Positions 1 to 8,553 of a DNA stretch of 64,000 bases are shown here, in pieces. The notes beneath the pieces were generated by a model. The model saw nothing but the letters and a program-made list of their open reading frames with translations, had not been told where the DNA came from and made no database searches. The DNA is from an uncultured Pelagibacteraceae bacterium (GTDB lineage: Bacteria; Pseudomonadota; Alphaproteobacteria; Pelagibacterales; Pelagibacteraceae): the NCBI GenBank assembly GCA_902619925.1, contig CACNFY010000001.1, positions 62,001 to 126,000 on the forward strand, given 5' to 3'. The translations under genes were made by a program, and so were the position numbers. How positions within the stretch are numbered: position 1 is the first letter of the stretch; the number at the start of each line of letters is the position of its first letter.

Positions 1-1388
1 CGATGATAATACCAATATTTGCGCAAGTTATGTATGATGAGTTAGATGCAGGCTTTATTGGGTCAGGTATTATATCCATTATTTTTGGAATGCTATTTTA
101 CTTGTCAAACCTGGATCATGATAAGAGGATTAACCTTCAACAAGCTTTTTTGCTTACATCATTATCTTGGCTAAGTATTGCTATATTTGGCTCTCTTCCA
201 TTTATATTTTCTGAATTAAATTTAAAAGTTGTTGATGCTTTTTTTGAAAGTATGTCAGGAATCACTACAACTGGGTCGACTATTATTGAGAATTTAAATG
301 AATCTCCAAAAAGTATACTTTTATGGAGAGCCATGCTCCAGTGGCTTGGAGGAATAGGTATTATTGTAATGGCCATTACTTTAATGCCTATAATGAATAT
401 TGGTGGTATGCAGCTATTTAAAATTTCATCTAGCGATACTAACGAAAAAATATTACCTAAAACTAAAGAGATTGCTATCAGATTGATGCTAATATATTTA
501 TCTCTGACCATAACTTGTATGGTTTTATATAAACTGTGCGGAATGAGTTTTTTCGATAGTATTACTCATTCAATGACCACAATTGCAACTGGCGGTTTTT
601 CAAATTATAACGAGTCAATCGGATATTTTAACAACGAGTTAATAGAAATAACTTCTATTATATTTATAATATCTGGAAGTATTCCTTTTATTATTTATTT
701 AAAATTTCTTAATGGTGACAGGAAAGTTTTTATTTCAGATATTCAAATAAGATCCTTTTTAAAAATTTTAATAATATCTACTTTTATACTGTTTTTTTAC
801 CTAGTCGTGAAAAATAAAAGTTTTACTGACATAAGCTTTCTTTCAGTCACTTTTAATGTAGTTTCAATTTTGACTGGTACAGGATATGTGACTGAAGATT
901 TTAGTATGTGGGGGAATTTTCCATTAATATTTTTTTTAATACTTATGTTCATAGGAGGTTGTGCTGGATCAACCTCATGTGGAGTTAAAATATTTAGAGT
1001 TCAAATTCTTTTTTATTTTTTTTCTAATCAAATAAGAAAAATAATTTACCCCCATGGTATATTTAAGCTTAAGTATGGTAAACAAAATATAAATGATAAA
1101 TTTATGTCATCAGTAATCGCATTTATATATTTGTACATTTTAATTTTTTTCATGGTAACTGCACTATTGTCAATTAATGGCTTAGATTTTGTAACATCCA
1201 TTTCTGCTGCAGCTACATCAATTTCCAATGTTGGTCCTGGTTTAGGTGAGTATATTGGGCCTAATGGAAATTTCTCACAGTTACCAAATATATCAAAATG
1301 GATTTTAAGTTTTACTATGATGCTGGGAAGATTAGAAATTTTCGCAATTCTAATTTTATTTTTACCTGCGTTCTGGAGAAAGTATTAA
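1..1388 (+). CDS. trkH: Trk-type potassium uptake membrane protein TrkH (5' end outside window)
   Basis: This is the pore subunit of a Trk K+ uptake system in the inner membrane. In the visible 461 residues (codons in frame from base 3) four pore-loop signatures occur in the expected order: TTTGST near 88, ATGGFS near 195, TGTGYVT near 291 and SNVGPG near 408. Each is followed by a hydrophobic helix, as in the fourfold TrkH repeat. Family members usually carry about 20-30 further N-terminal residues forming the first helix, so the ATG at base 3 is probably internal and the gene is cut by the window edge. The stop codon overlaps the next gene's start by one base (TAATG), which suggests co-transcription. 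Its TrkA partner is not visible here. Confidence 0.9.
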   Translation, partial: MIIPIFAQVMYDELDAGFIGSGIISIIFGMLFYLSNLDHDKRINLQQAFLLTSLSWLSIAIFGSLPFIFSELNLKVVDAFFESMSGITTTGSTIIENLNESPKSILLWRAMLQWLGGIGIIVMAITLMPIMNIGGMQLFKISSSDTNEKILPKTKEIAIRLMLIYLSLTITCMVLYKLCGMSFFDSITHSMTTIATGGFSNYNESIGYFNNELIEITSIIFIISGSIPFIIYLKFLNGDRKVFISDIQIRSFLKILIISTFILFFYLVVKNKSFTDISFLSVTFNVVSILTGTGYVTEDFSMWGNFPLIFFLILMFIGGCAGSTSCGVKIFRVQILFYFFSNQIRKIIYPHGIFKLKYGKQNINDKFMSSVIAFIYLYILIFFMVTALLSINGLDFVTSISAAATSISNVGPGLGEYIGPNGNFSQLPNISKWILSFTMMLGRLEIFAILILFLPAFWRKY

Positions 1389-2758
1389 TGTCTAAAAAAA
1401 ATAAATATGAGGGATTTTTTAAATATTACTATGATATTAGAATGCTTAAGATTTTACTCCTTGGAATTATTAGTGGCTTCCCTTGGGTAATTATAGGTAG
1501 CAGTTTATCACTTTGGTTAAAAGAGGAAGGATTAAGCAGATCGACCATTGGTTGGGCAGGATTAATATTTGCAGTTTATGCATTTAATTATCTCTGGGCA
1601 CCACTAATTGATAAGATAAGAATTCCATATTTATCTTTAAGGTTTGGACACAGGCGAAGCTGGATAATTCTAATGCAGTTAATAATATTAATTTGTCTTG
1701 TGCTGTGGAGCTTGATGGAACCAGTTGAAAATCTGTCTATTGTGATATTTGTAGGATTAATAATTGCAATTGCATCATCTACGCAAGATATAACAGTCGA
1801 TGCTTTTAGGATTGAACAGGTGGGAGAAAACGAAAATAAAGCCATGGCTGCAGGTGCTGCAATGGCGGTGGTTGGATGGTGGACTGGCTACAAGTTAGGT
1901 GGGGTAATTTCTTTATCTTCAGCTGAAATATTTCAAAATATGGGTATTAATAATTACTGGCAATTAACTTTTCTAATACTTTTTTTGTTAGTTGTTTTAA
2001 TGAATATTGGTCTTTTATTCGTTAACGAAGATAGAAATTTAAAAAGATTAGAATTACAAAAAAGAAATCAAGAAGCTCTAAAAAATAAAATTGGATCGAA
2101 TAATTTTTTTGCTGAAACTTTAGCATGGATATTGGAAACCTTAGGCGGACCTATTACAAGTTTTTTTAAAAAAAATGGTATTAAAATAGCATTAGGTATT
2201 TTAGGGTTTGTATTTCTATTTAAAATTGGTGAGGCATTTTTAGGGAGAATGTCTATAATTTTTTACAAAGAGGTAGGTTTTTCTAAGAGTGAAATAGCAA
2301 TCTATTCAAAAACATTAGGATGGATAACAACTGTCATATTTACTTTAATTGGCGGTATACTCGCAATGAGAGCTGGTACATTAAAAACAATGTTTATAGC
2401 TGGTATTTTAATGGCCTTAACGAATTTATTATTTGCCATTTTGTATTGGGTTGGAAAGTCAGAAATACTATTTGCATTCGCAGTTATTGCAGACGATTTA
2501 ACAGCTGCATTTGCAACTGTGGCTTTTGTGGCCTTTATATCTTTATTAGTTGATAGGACTTATACCGCCACTCAATATGCATTATTAGCCTCCATTGGTA
2601 CTGCAGGAAGAACGATGCTAGCCTCATCATCTGGAGCTCTAGTAGATTGGTTAAATGGGGATTGGGGAATTTTTTTTATAATTACATCATTAATGGTGCT
2701 CCCATCATTAATTTGTTTGTGGTATATTAGAAAAAAAGTTCAAATCAGTGAAAAATAA
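1388..2758 (+). CDS. ampG: AmpG-family MFS permease (muropeptide/sugar-peptide importer)
   Basis: A major-facilitator transporter of 456 residues, similar to AmpG, which brings anhydro-muropeptides from periplasm to cytoplasm during cell-wall recycling. It has about 12 hydrophobic segments. The first half carries the family-like stretches GFPWVIIGSSLSLWLKEEG and STQDITVDAFRIE. A charged cytoplasmic loop near residues 215-255 separates the halves. The ATG at 1388 was chosen because it overlaps the trkH stop by one base; an in-frame start 90 bases upstream would lie inside trkH. The following gene, an NlpC/P60 peptidase, starts 11 bases before this stop. That supports a muropeptide-recycling role rather than a generic sugar MFS, but substrate is inferred. 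Confidence 0.8.
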   Translation: MSKKNKYEGFFKYYYDIRMLKILLLGIISGFPWVIIGSSLSLWLKEEGLSRSTIGWAGLIFAVYAFNYLWAPLIDKIRIPYLSLRFGHRRSWIILMQLIILICLVLWSLMEPVENLSIVIFVGLIIAIASSTQDITVDAFRIEQVGENENKAMAAGAAMAVVGWWTGYKLGGVISLSSAEIFQNMGINNYWQLTFLILFLLVVLMNIGLLFVNEDRNLKRLELQKRNQEALKNKIGSNNFFAETLAWILETLGGPITSFFKKNGIKIALGILGFVFLFKIGEAFLGRMSIIFYKEVGFSKSEIAIYSKTLGWITTVIFTLIGGILAMRAGTLKTMFIAGILMALTNLLFAILYWVGKSEILFAFAVIADDLTAAFATVAFVAFISLLVDRTYTATQYALLASIGTAGRTMLASSSGALVDWLNGDWGIFFIITSLMVLPSLICLWYIRKKVQISEK

Positions 2759-3494
2759 TTTTTACTTAAATAAACCATTTATAAATATTTTTGAAAAGCC
2801 AAATAAATTCTCAAAAGTAAGCTCTCAAATTTTATATGGAGAAAAATTTAAAATAGTTTCAAAAAAGAAAAACTATTTAAAAATTAAAACAATGTATGAT
2901 AAATACATTGGTTATATTAAAAAAGATAAATATCCAAAAAATTTAGTATCTAATTATAAAGTTAAAGTTTTAAAAGCAAATATATTTAAAGAACCAAAAA
3001 TTACGAAAAAAACAAAAGAGTGCTTGCCCTTTTCAAGTGAGATAAATGTTAGTGATACAAAATCAAAATTTTTTAGATTTGATAAAAATAAATGGATCAA
3101 AAAAAGTGAAGTTGTGAAAATAAACTTTAAAATTAATAATTATTTAAAAATTTTTAATTTATTTAAAGATTGTAAATATCTATGGGGTGGAAAAACTTTT
3201 AGGGGTATTGACTGTTCTGCTTTAATCCAGATTTATTTCAAATTTAACAATAAATTTTACCCACGAGATACGATTGATCAAATTAAATTTAGGAGAGGAA
3301 GAAAAAATAACTATAAATTTAATACAGGTGATCTAATATATTGGAAGGGACATGTGGCTGTTTGCAAAAATAGTAAATATCTAATTCATGCTTATGGTCC
3401 TTTGAAAAAAGTTACCACTATGCCAATAGAAAAGACTATAAAAATAATAAAAAAAACAGCTGGTTTAAAAGTTAAGAAAGTTTTTTCTATTTAA
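2748..3494 (+). CDS. NlpC/P60 (C40) peptidase with SH3-like N-terminus
   Basis: A 248-residue cysteine peptidase. Residues about 10-125 resemble one or two bacterial SH3 domains. Residues 135-245 form the NlpC/P60 domain, with catalytic Cys156 in GIDCSALIQ, His202 in WKGHVAVC and a third polar residue at His214 in YLIHAYG. The layout matches dipeptidyl-peptidase VI/YkfC proteins, which cut gamma-D-Glu-diamino-acid bonds in wall peptides. No signal peptide is visible: the N-terminus is polar and lysine-rich, so the enzyme is probably cytoplasmic. Together with the overlapping ampG upstream this suggests import followed by peptide trimming. Its stop overlaps the convergent tyrA stop by 4 bases. 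Confidence 0.8.
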   Translation: MKNNFYLNKPFINIFEKPNKFSKVSSQILYGEKFKIVSKKKNYLKIKTMYDKYIGYIKKDKYPKNLVSNYKVKVLKANIFKEPKITKKTKECLPFSSEINVSDTKSKFFRFDKNKWIKKSEVVKINFKINNYLKIFNLFKDCKYLWGGKTFRGIDCSALIQIYFKFNNKFYPRDTIDQIKFRRGRKNNYKFNTGDLIYWKGHVAVCKNSKYLIHAYGPLKKVTTMPIEKTIKIIKKTAGLKVKKVFSI

Positions 3495-4372
3495 ATATTT
3501 CTCCCAAAATCTGGTTTAGAAACATCTTGCTTTGTTTCAATTATCTGTTTTCTAACTTTTTTTGAATTTACAAGTATACTTTTAAGTTGTTTGTCTTTTT
3601 TATTTTTAATATTTTTCTTAATCAAATTAAGGTTTTGAATAAATTTGTTTATAGTATTAATCATATTATCTTTATTACTAAAAAATATATCCCGCCACAT
3701 TACCTCATTAGATGCAGCCGTTCTAGAAAAGTCTCTAAGACCACCAGCACTATATTTGATAAGATTTCTTTTTTCTATTTTTTGAAAATCTTGGGCTGTT
3801 TTGATCAAATTATATGCGATTAAATGAGGTAGGTGGCTTGTTATTGCAAAAATTTTATCGTGCTCTTTTTCGTTCATTAAAATAACTTTAGATCCAAGTT
3901 TTTGCCAAAATTTCTTTACTAATTTGATCTTTTTTCTTTTTCCTTTGTTAATCAAAATACACCATTTATTATAAAATAAATTTTTATTTCCAAACTCAGG
4001 TCCGCTTACTTCTGATCCGGCAATAGGATGACTTAAAACTAAATTTTTATTTTTAGTAAATTTTATTAAGTTGCGTTTTGTAGATCCCACTTCAGTTATA
4101 ATTGAATTTTTAAAAAGTAATTTATTTAATTTTGAAAATATCGAATTGTATTCACTCATAGGAGTACAAATGATTATAAAATCTATATCCTCTATATCTT
4201 TATTTAAATTATTAATAAACTTTATTCCTCTACTAATTTTTTTTATTATTTTTATATTTTTTTTTGATTTTTCGTATACATAAATATTTTTTGATAATTT
4301 ATTTTTTATAGAGTTTTTTAGGATCGAAGATCCTATTAAACCACACCCAATTATTAAAATTTTTTTAAACAT
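3491..4372 (-). CDS. tyrA: Prephenate/arogenate dehydrogenase (tyrosine biosynthesis)
   Basis: An NAD(P)-dependent oxidative decarboxylase that converts prephenate or arogenate towards tyrosine. The 293-residue protein opens with a Rossmann fold (KKILIIGCGLIGSS) and carries the family stretches SHPIAGSEVSGPEFG and TSHLPHLIAYNL, the latter holding the catalytic-type His. I chose the ATG at 4372 because it sits just before the nucleotide-binding strand; an in-frame ATG 57 bases upstream would add a long extension lying inside hisC. The gene overlaps the hisC end by 8 bases, so the two are co-transcribed. This pairing just beside metX is a known alphaproteobacterial arrangement. Whether it prefers prephenate or arogenate (the cyclohexadienyl type) cannot be read from the sequence. 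Confidence 0.88.
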   Translation of the reverse strand: MFKKILIIGCGLIGSSILKNSIKNKLSKNIYVYEKSKKNIKIIKKISRGIKFINNLNKDIEDIDFIIICTPMSEYNSIFSKLNKLLFKNSIITEVGSTKRNLIKFTKNKNLVLSHPIAGSEVSGPEFGNKNLFYNKWCILINKGKRKKIKLVKKFWQKLGSKVILMNEKEHDKIFAITSHLPHLIAYNLIKTAQDFQKIEKRNLIKYSAGGLRDFSRTAASNEVMWRDIFFSNKDNMINTINKFIQNLNLIKKNIKNKKDKQLKSILVNSKKVRKQIIETKQDVSKPDFGRNI

Positions 4373-5456
4373 TTTTAAATATTTTTTTAACAGTGTTAAG
4401 AAATAATTTATTTTCTGTAGTATTTCCAATTGTTAATCTTAAATGATTATCAATTCCATAAGTTTTCATTTCTCTAAGTATAATTCCATTTTTTTCTAAT
4501 TTTTTTTCAAATTTTAACGCTGATAGTTTGCACTGATCAAAATTTAATAAAAGAAAATTTGCACTTATTTTATTTGTGTAAATATCAAATTCCTCTAATT
4601 TTTTTTTAATTTTTTTACTCCAGTATAAATTATGTTGAATTGACTTGTTGATAAATTTGTTGTCTTTTAATGCTTCAATTGCACACAATTGTGCAATTTC
4701 ATTGACATTAAAGGGTGGTTTAATAACGTTTAAAGCATCAATAATTTTTTTATTACCATAACCCCATCCAATTCTTAAAGCTGCTAATCCATGAATTTTT
4801 GAAAATGTCCTTAATATAAAAACATTTTTATAGTTTTTAAAAATTTTAAGCCCCGAGGCATATTTCTTATCTTTCATATACTCGAAATAGGCGTCATCAA
4901 TAACCAATAAAACATCCTTTCTTAATTTTCTTCTTAAATTAATTAACTCTTTTTTATAAAGGTATGTTCCAGTAGGATTATTAGGATTAGCTAAAAAAAC
5001 AATTTTAGTTTTTTTATTTACATTTCTAATAATATTATTTACAGAAATTTTATAATTTTTTTCTTTGGAAAATATAACCTTAGCGCCAGAAATTGATGAG
5101 TAAATTCTATACATTAAAAAACTATATTCTGGTACGATTACTTGATCACCTTTGTTTAAAATCAATTGACAAAGCATTTGGATAATTTCATCAGATCCAG
5201 ATCCACAAATCACTTTATTTGAATCACATTTAAATTTTATTGCGATTTGTTTCCTTAATAATTTTGAAGTATAATCTGGATATTTAGAGGTATTGATATC
5301 TTTTCTTAAAATAGCTTTCACTTTAGGGCTGGCGCCCAATGCGGATTCATTTGCAGATAATTTAACAATTTTACTTATTTTTTTTAAATTTGGTATTTCA
5401 TATTTTCCTGGCTTATAAGACTGAAATTTTAGGTTATTAAATTTGCTTAATTTCAT
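4365..5456 (-). CDS. hisC: Histidinol-phosphate / aromatic aminotransferase HisC
   Basis: A fold-type I PLP aminotransferase of 363 residues. It has LSANESALGASP near 33-44 for substrate binding, ANPNNPTGT near 156-164, a DDAY motif near 187-190 and the Schiff-base lysine Lys220 in RTFSKIHGLAALRIGWG. These fit HisC (imidazole-acetol phosphate to histidinol phosphate). Because it is followed by an overlapping tyrA, it may also transaminate prephenate or phenylpyruvate, as HisC paralogues in such pairs often do; that is inference. The gene is transcribed divergently from metX across a 186-base spacer that is very rich in A and T. I could not single out a convincing promoter for this side. Confidence 0.88.
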   Translation of the reverse strand: MKLSKFNNLKFQSYKPGKYEIPNLKKISKIVKLSANESALGASPKVKAILRKDINTSKYPDYTSKLLRKQIAIKFKCDSNKVICGSGSDEIIQMLCQLILNKGDQVIVPEYSFLMYRIYSSISGAKVIFSKEKNYKISVNNIIRNVNKKTKIVFLANPNNPTGTYLYKKELINLRRKLRKDVLLVIDDAYFEYMKDKKYASGLKIFKNYKNVFILRTFSKIHGLAALRIGWGYGNKKIIDALNVIKPPFNVNEIAQLCAIEALKDNKFINKSIQHNLYWSKKIKKKLEEFDIYTNKISANFLLLNFDQCKLSALKFEKKLEKNGIILREMKTYGIDNHLRLTIGNTTENKLFLNTVKKIFKNV

Positions 5457-5545
5457 ATGTATTCGTATTTTTGGTATTTATAATTAAATTATTAATTAAT
5501 TAAATTAAATAAGTAAATTATTTAAAAATTTGACATATAAAAACC

Positions 5546-5551
5546 TATAAT
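5546..5551 (+). promoter_or_regulatory. Probable -10 box of the metX transcript
   Basis: A perfect TATAAT lies here, so a transcript would start near 5558, at the 5' edge of the SAM-II aptamer. A TTGACA occurs at 5530-5535, but only 10 bases separate the two hexamers, too few for a standard sigma-70 promoter. The true -35 is therefore weak or absent. Confidence 0.5.
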
Positions 5552-5561
5552 GTAAACATTA

Positions 5562-5620
5562 TTTGCGCTGATTTAACTGAATTGCGAGCGCTATAAAAAA
5601 ACCGCTAAAAAAGTTTTTTT
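5562..5620 (+). promoter_or_regulatory. SAM-II riboswitch upstream of metX
   Basis: The leader fits the SAM-II (metA-type) S-adenosylmethionine riboswitch, which represses methionine genes when SAM is abundant. Stem P1 is GCGCT (5565-5569) with AGCGC (5587-5591), enclosing the conserved GATTTAA loop and ATTGC. The conserved 3' strand GCTAAAAAAG (5604-5613) can pair back to 5577-5585 to close the classical pseudoknot: C5577-G5613, T5578-A5612, T5582/T5583 with A5608/A5607, G5584-C5605 and C5585-G5604. A run of seven T follows at 5614-5620, and metX begins at 5643. The downstream gene makes O-acetylhomoserine, a usual SAM-II target. Confidence 0.9.
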
Positions 5621-5642
5621 CCTCACAATTCACAAAAAAATT

Positions 5643-6776
5643 ATGAATAATATAGAAAGTTTAAAAAAATATATAGTTACAGACATATTAAAACTGGATT
5701 GTGGAAAGGAAATTTCAAATTTTCCAATTGCCTATGAAACATACGGTAAGTTAAATAAAAAAAAAAATAATGCTATTTTAATTTTTCATGCATTAACGGG
5801 AGACCAATTTCCCTGTGGTAAAAATCCTATTACTAATAAAGAAGGTTGGTGGAATTATGCCCTTGGCCCAAATAAAGCTATAGATACAAATAAATTTTTT
5901 GTTATAAGTGCAAATGTAATCGGTGGATGCATGGGATCCTTTGGACCTTCAAGTATTGATCCCCTTACAAATAAACCTTATGGTTCTAATTTTCCTGTTA
6001 TCACAATTAATGATATGGTTAATGCACAAAATTTCTTATTGGATTATTTTAAGATAGAAAAACTATTCGCAGTAATAGGTGGTTCAATGGGCGGCATGCA
6101 AGTATTACAGTTTATTTCTAACTTTCCAAATAAAGCTGAGGTGGCTATTCCAATTGCGTGTACAGCAAGTCATTCCGCTCAAAACATTGCATTAAATGAA
6201 CTAGGTAGACAAGCAATTATGGCGGACAATGAGTGGAGTAATGGAAAATATTTAGAAAATGGAAAATCTCCATCAAAAGGTTTGTCAGTAGCTAGAATGG
6301 CAGCTCATATTACATACCTATCTAAAAAAGGATTACAAGAAAAATTTGGAAGGAAACTTCAGGAGAGAGATACTCTAAACTTTAGTTTTGATGCTGATTT
6401 TCAAATTGAAAGCTATTTAAGGTATCAAGGTTCAGTTTTTGTCGATAGGTTCGATGCAAACAGTTATTTATATATTACAAGAGCAATGGATTACTTCGAT
6501 TTAACAAAGCAATTCAATGGTAATCTTTCAGATGCTTTTAAGCACAGCAAAACTAAATTTTTTATAATTTCATTCACATCTGATTGGCTTTACCCAACTA
6601 ATGAAAATAGAGAAATAGTTATTGCTTTAAATGCTATTGGAGCAGATGTAGGATTTATTGAAATAACTTCTGATAAAGGGCATGACTCGTTTTTATTGGA
6701 TGTTCCTGATTTTCTAAGTGCTATAAAAAATTTTCTAAATAATTCGTATAAAAATATTAATGAAACAAGAATTTAA
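5643..6776 (+). CDS. metX: Homoserine O-acetyltransferase MetX
   Basis: Transfers acetyl from acetyl-CoA to homoserine, the committed step to methionine in this group. The protein is a 377-residue alpha/beta-hydrolase-fold acyltransferase. The nucleophile is Ser148 in the elbow GGSMGGMQ, the acid is probably in TSDWLYP and the base is His347 in DKGHDSF. The oxyanion-side stretch FHALTGDQF is present near 48-56. Length agrees with the MetX family. It is preceded by the SAM-II riboswitch, so repression by SAM is expected. The last 17 bases overlap metW, the usual alphaproteobacterial metXW pair. MetX and MetA-like succinyltransferases can exchange acyl donors, so acetyl specificity is inferred from the family. 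Confidence 0.95.
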   Translation: MNNIESLKKYIVTDILKLDCGKEISNFPIAYETYGKLNKKKNNAILIFHALTGDQFPCGKNPITNKEGWWNYALGPNKAIDTNKFFVISANVIGGCMGSFGPSSIDPLTNKPYGSNFPVITINDMVNAQNFLLDYFKIEKLFAVIGGSMGGMQVLQFISNFPNKAEVAIPIACTASHSAQNIALNELGRQAIMADNEWSNGKYLENGKSPSKGLSVARMAAHITYLSKKGLQEKFGRKLQERDTLNFSFDADFQIESYLRYQGSVFVDRFDANSYLYITRAMDYFDLTKQFNGNLSDAFKHSKTKFFIISFTSDWLYPTNENREIVIALNAIGADVGFIEITSDKGHDSFLLDVPDFLSAIKNFLNNSYKNINETRI

Positions 6777-7356
6777 AATTATCTCTTCTTTAATAGAAAA
6801 TAACTCAAAAATATTAGATGTGGGTTGTGGTAATGGAGAATTAATGAAATACATTTTAGATAATATTTCTAATAATATTAGAGGTTTAGAGATATCCAAA
6901 GATAATGTTCAATCCTGTATAGAAAAAGGTCTAACAGTTATAGAGGGTAACGCTGAGTTAGATCTAGGTCAGTTTCCAAATAAATCTTTTAGCTATGTAA
7001 TTTTAAGTCAAACACTTCAAGCATTCTTAAATCCAGAAAAGGTTTTGTATGAACTACTAAGAGTTGGAAAAAAGGCAATAGTAACTATTCCAAATTTTGG
7101 ACATTGGAAGGTAAGAATAGATTTACTATTTAAAGGAACAATGCCTGTAACTGAAAATTTACCTAATGAATGGTATAATACTCCTAACTTACATATGTGC
7201 ACAATTAAGGATTTTGTGAATTTTTGTAATAAAAGAGATTTAAAATTAACAAAATCGATTTCTTTAAGTGGAAAAGAAGTATCTTATATTACTAAAAAAA
7301 ATTTGAATTATAAGAACTTGTCTTCAGAGCTAGGTATATTTGAAATAGAAAATTAG
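6760..7356 (+). CDS. metW: Methionine biosynthesis protein MetW
   Basis: A 198-residue protein of the MetW family with a Rossmann-like SAM-methyltransferase fold: the glycine motif ILDVGCGNGEL near residues 18-28, an acidic strand end near 42, and the MetW-typical stretches IPNFGHWKVR and NEWYNTPNLH. In proteobacteria MetW is always found after MetX and is reported to be needed for full acetyltransferase activity; no methyl acceptor is established. It starts inside the end of metX (17-base overlap) and is followed after one base by gloB, so the three form one riboswitch-controlled transcript. The call is secure from motifs and position; the biochemical role is not. Confidence 0.93.
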   Translation: MKQEFKIISSLIENNSKILDVGCGNGELMKYILDNISNNIRGLEISKDNVQSCIEKGLTVIEGNAELDLGQFPNKSFSYVILSQTLQAFLNPEKVLYELLRVGKKAIVTIPNFGHWKVRIDLLFKGTMPVTENLPNEWYNTPNLHMCTIKDFVNFCNKRDLKLTKSISLSGKEVSYITKKNLNYKNLSSELGIFEIEN

Positions 7357-7357
7357 T

Positions 7358-8077
7358 ATGAAAGTATTAACAATCAATTGTCTCTCCGATAATTTTTCTT
7401 ATATCGTTATTAATGAAAAAAATAATAATGCATGTGTTATTGATCCAAGTGAAGCACCTCCAATAATTGATATTATAAAAAAAAAGAAAATTAACTTAAA
7501 ATATATTCTGAATACACACCACCATAATGACCACGTAGGTGGGAATTTAGAATTAAAAAAAAAATTTAATTGTAATATTTTTGGATTTATTGGTGATAAA
7601 GAAAACATTCCAGGAATAGATACTTTCTTAAATGATAAAGAATTGTATGAAAATGACGATTTTGAATTTACAACATACCACACACCTGGACATACTTTAG
7701 GTCATGTAATATTTCATTTTCACAAAAACAATTTTTTATTCACTGGTGATACACTTTTTTCTTTAGGTTGCGGTAGAATTTTTGAGGGATCACATAATCA
7801 AATGTTCAGTTCTCTTAAGATAATAAAAAAATTTTCTAAAGATACTATGATCTATTTTGGCCATGAGTATACGAAAAACAATTCTAACTTTTGCCTAATT
7901 AATGATCCTAATAATATTCAATTAAAAAATAAAATTATAAAAATCAATCAACTTCTTAATGTTGGACAACCAACCACCCCAACAAGTTTAGAGGATGAAT
8001 TGCAATCAAATATTTTTTTAAAAACGGAAAAATTCGAAACTTTTAAAAAATTGAGAGATTTAAAGGATAATTTCTAG
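7358..8077 (+). CDS. gloB: Hydroxyacylglutathione hydrolase (glyoxalase II)
   Basis: Hydrolyses S-lactoylglutathione to D-lactate and glutathione, the second step of methylglyoxal detoxification, in the cytoplasm. The 239-residue metallo-beta-lactamase-fold protein carries the binuclear metal motif THHHNDH (53-59), then HTPGHT, FTGDTLF with the bridging Asp, and FGHEYT with a late metal-binding His. Lengths of about 240-255 are usual for GloB. It lies one base after metW and therefore probably shares the metX transcript. That link is not functionally obvious and may simply reflect genome compaction. Confidence 0.92.
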   Translation: MKVLTINCLSDNFSYIVINEKNNNACVIDPSEAPPIIDIIKKKKINLKYILNTHHHNDHVGGNLELKKKFNCNIFGFIGDKENIPGIDTFLNDKELYENDDFEFTTYHTPGHTLGHVIFHFHKNNFLFTGDTLFSLGCGRIFEGSHNQMFSSLKIIKKFSKDTMIYFGHEYTKNNSNFCLINDPNNIQLKNKIIKINQLLNVGQPTTPTSLEDELQSNIFLKTEKFETFKKLRDLKDNF

Positions 8078-8087
8078 GTTATTCAAC

Positions 8088-8115
8088 TTGACTACAAGTT
8101 AACGAGGATTATATT
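8088..8115 (+). promoter_or_regulatory. Sigma-70-like promoter for rplU-rpmA-obgE
   Basis: TTGACT at 8088-8093 and TATATT at 8110-8115 are separated by 16 bases, a close match to the sigma-70 consensus. Transcription would begin near 8122, about 19 bases before the rplU ATG at 8141. This placement also rules out the in-frame TTG at 8114 as a translation start, because it would fall within the -10 box. Confidence 0.6.
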
Positions 8116-8140
8116 GCCAATTATAAAATTAAATAAAACA

Positions 8141-8545
8141 ATGACTTTTGCAGTGATACAAACAGGTGGAAAACAATATAAGGTTAAGGCTGGAGAAATA
8201 TTAAAAATTGAGAGAATTGAAAACTTAAAAGACGAAAAAACAATTCTTTTTAATAATATTCTTGCGTATGGTGATGATAAGAATATTGAATTAGGAAGTC
8301 CTGTTATAGAGGGAGCAAAAGTTGAGGCTAATCTTGTAAAAAATTCCAAAAATAAGACAGTATTAATATTTAAAAAAAGAAGAAGACAAAACTCTAGAAG
8401 GAAAAACGGACATAGACAACTGTACTCAATGATAAGAATAATGAAAATTTTTTCAAAAGATGGTAAATTATTTTCCGAAGCTAATAAAATGACTTCGAAT
8501 AACGAAAGAAATAAAGATCAAAAAAAAGAGATTGGAAATAAGTAA
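8141..8545 (+). CDS. rplU: 50S ribosomal protein L21
   Basis: A large-subunit protein of 134 residues that binds 23S rRNA. The N-terminus MTFAVIQTGGKQYKV is the hallmark of L21, and the core ends with the KKRRRQNSRRKNGHRQ and IRIMKIF segments. The ATG at 8141 was chosen because it aligns with the family start; an in-frame TTG 27 bases upstream lies in the predicted promoter. Canonical bacterial L21 is close to 103 residues, so the last 30 or so, rich in Asn, Lys and Glu, form an extra charged tail. The gene leads the conserved rplU-rpmA-obgE cluster and lies 8 bases before rpmA. Confidence 0.96.
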   Translation: MTFAVIQTGGKQYKVKAGEILKIERIENLKDEKTILFNNILAYGDDKNIELGSPVIEGAKVEANLVKNSKNKTVLIFKKRRRQNSRRKNGHRQLYSMIRIMKIFSKDGKLFSEANKMTSNNERNKDQKKEIGNK

Positions 8546-8553
8546 GGTAAGTT

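Noticed and set aside
5530-5551. TTGACA and TATAAT as a complete sigma-70 promoter for metX
   Set aside because: The hexamers are only 10 bases apart, too close for RNA polymerase. Only the -10 box is kept.
8114-8140. TTG at 8114 as the rplU start
   Set aside because: It lies inside the predicted -10 box, and ATG 8141 gives the canonical L21 N-terminus.
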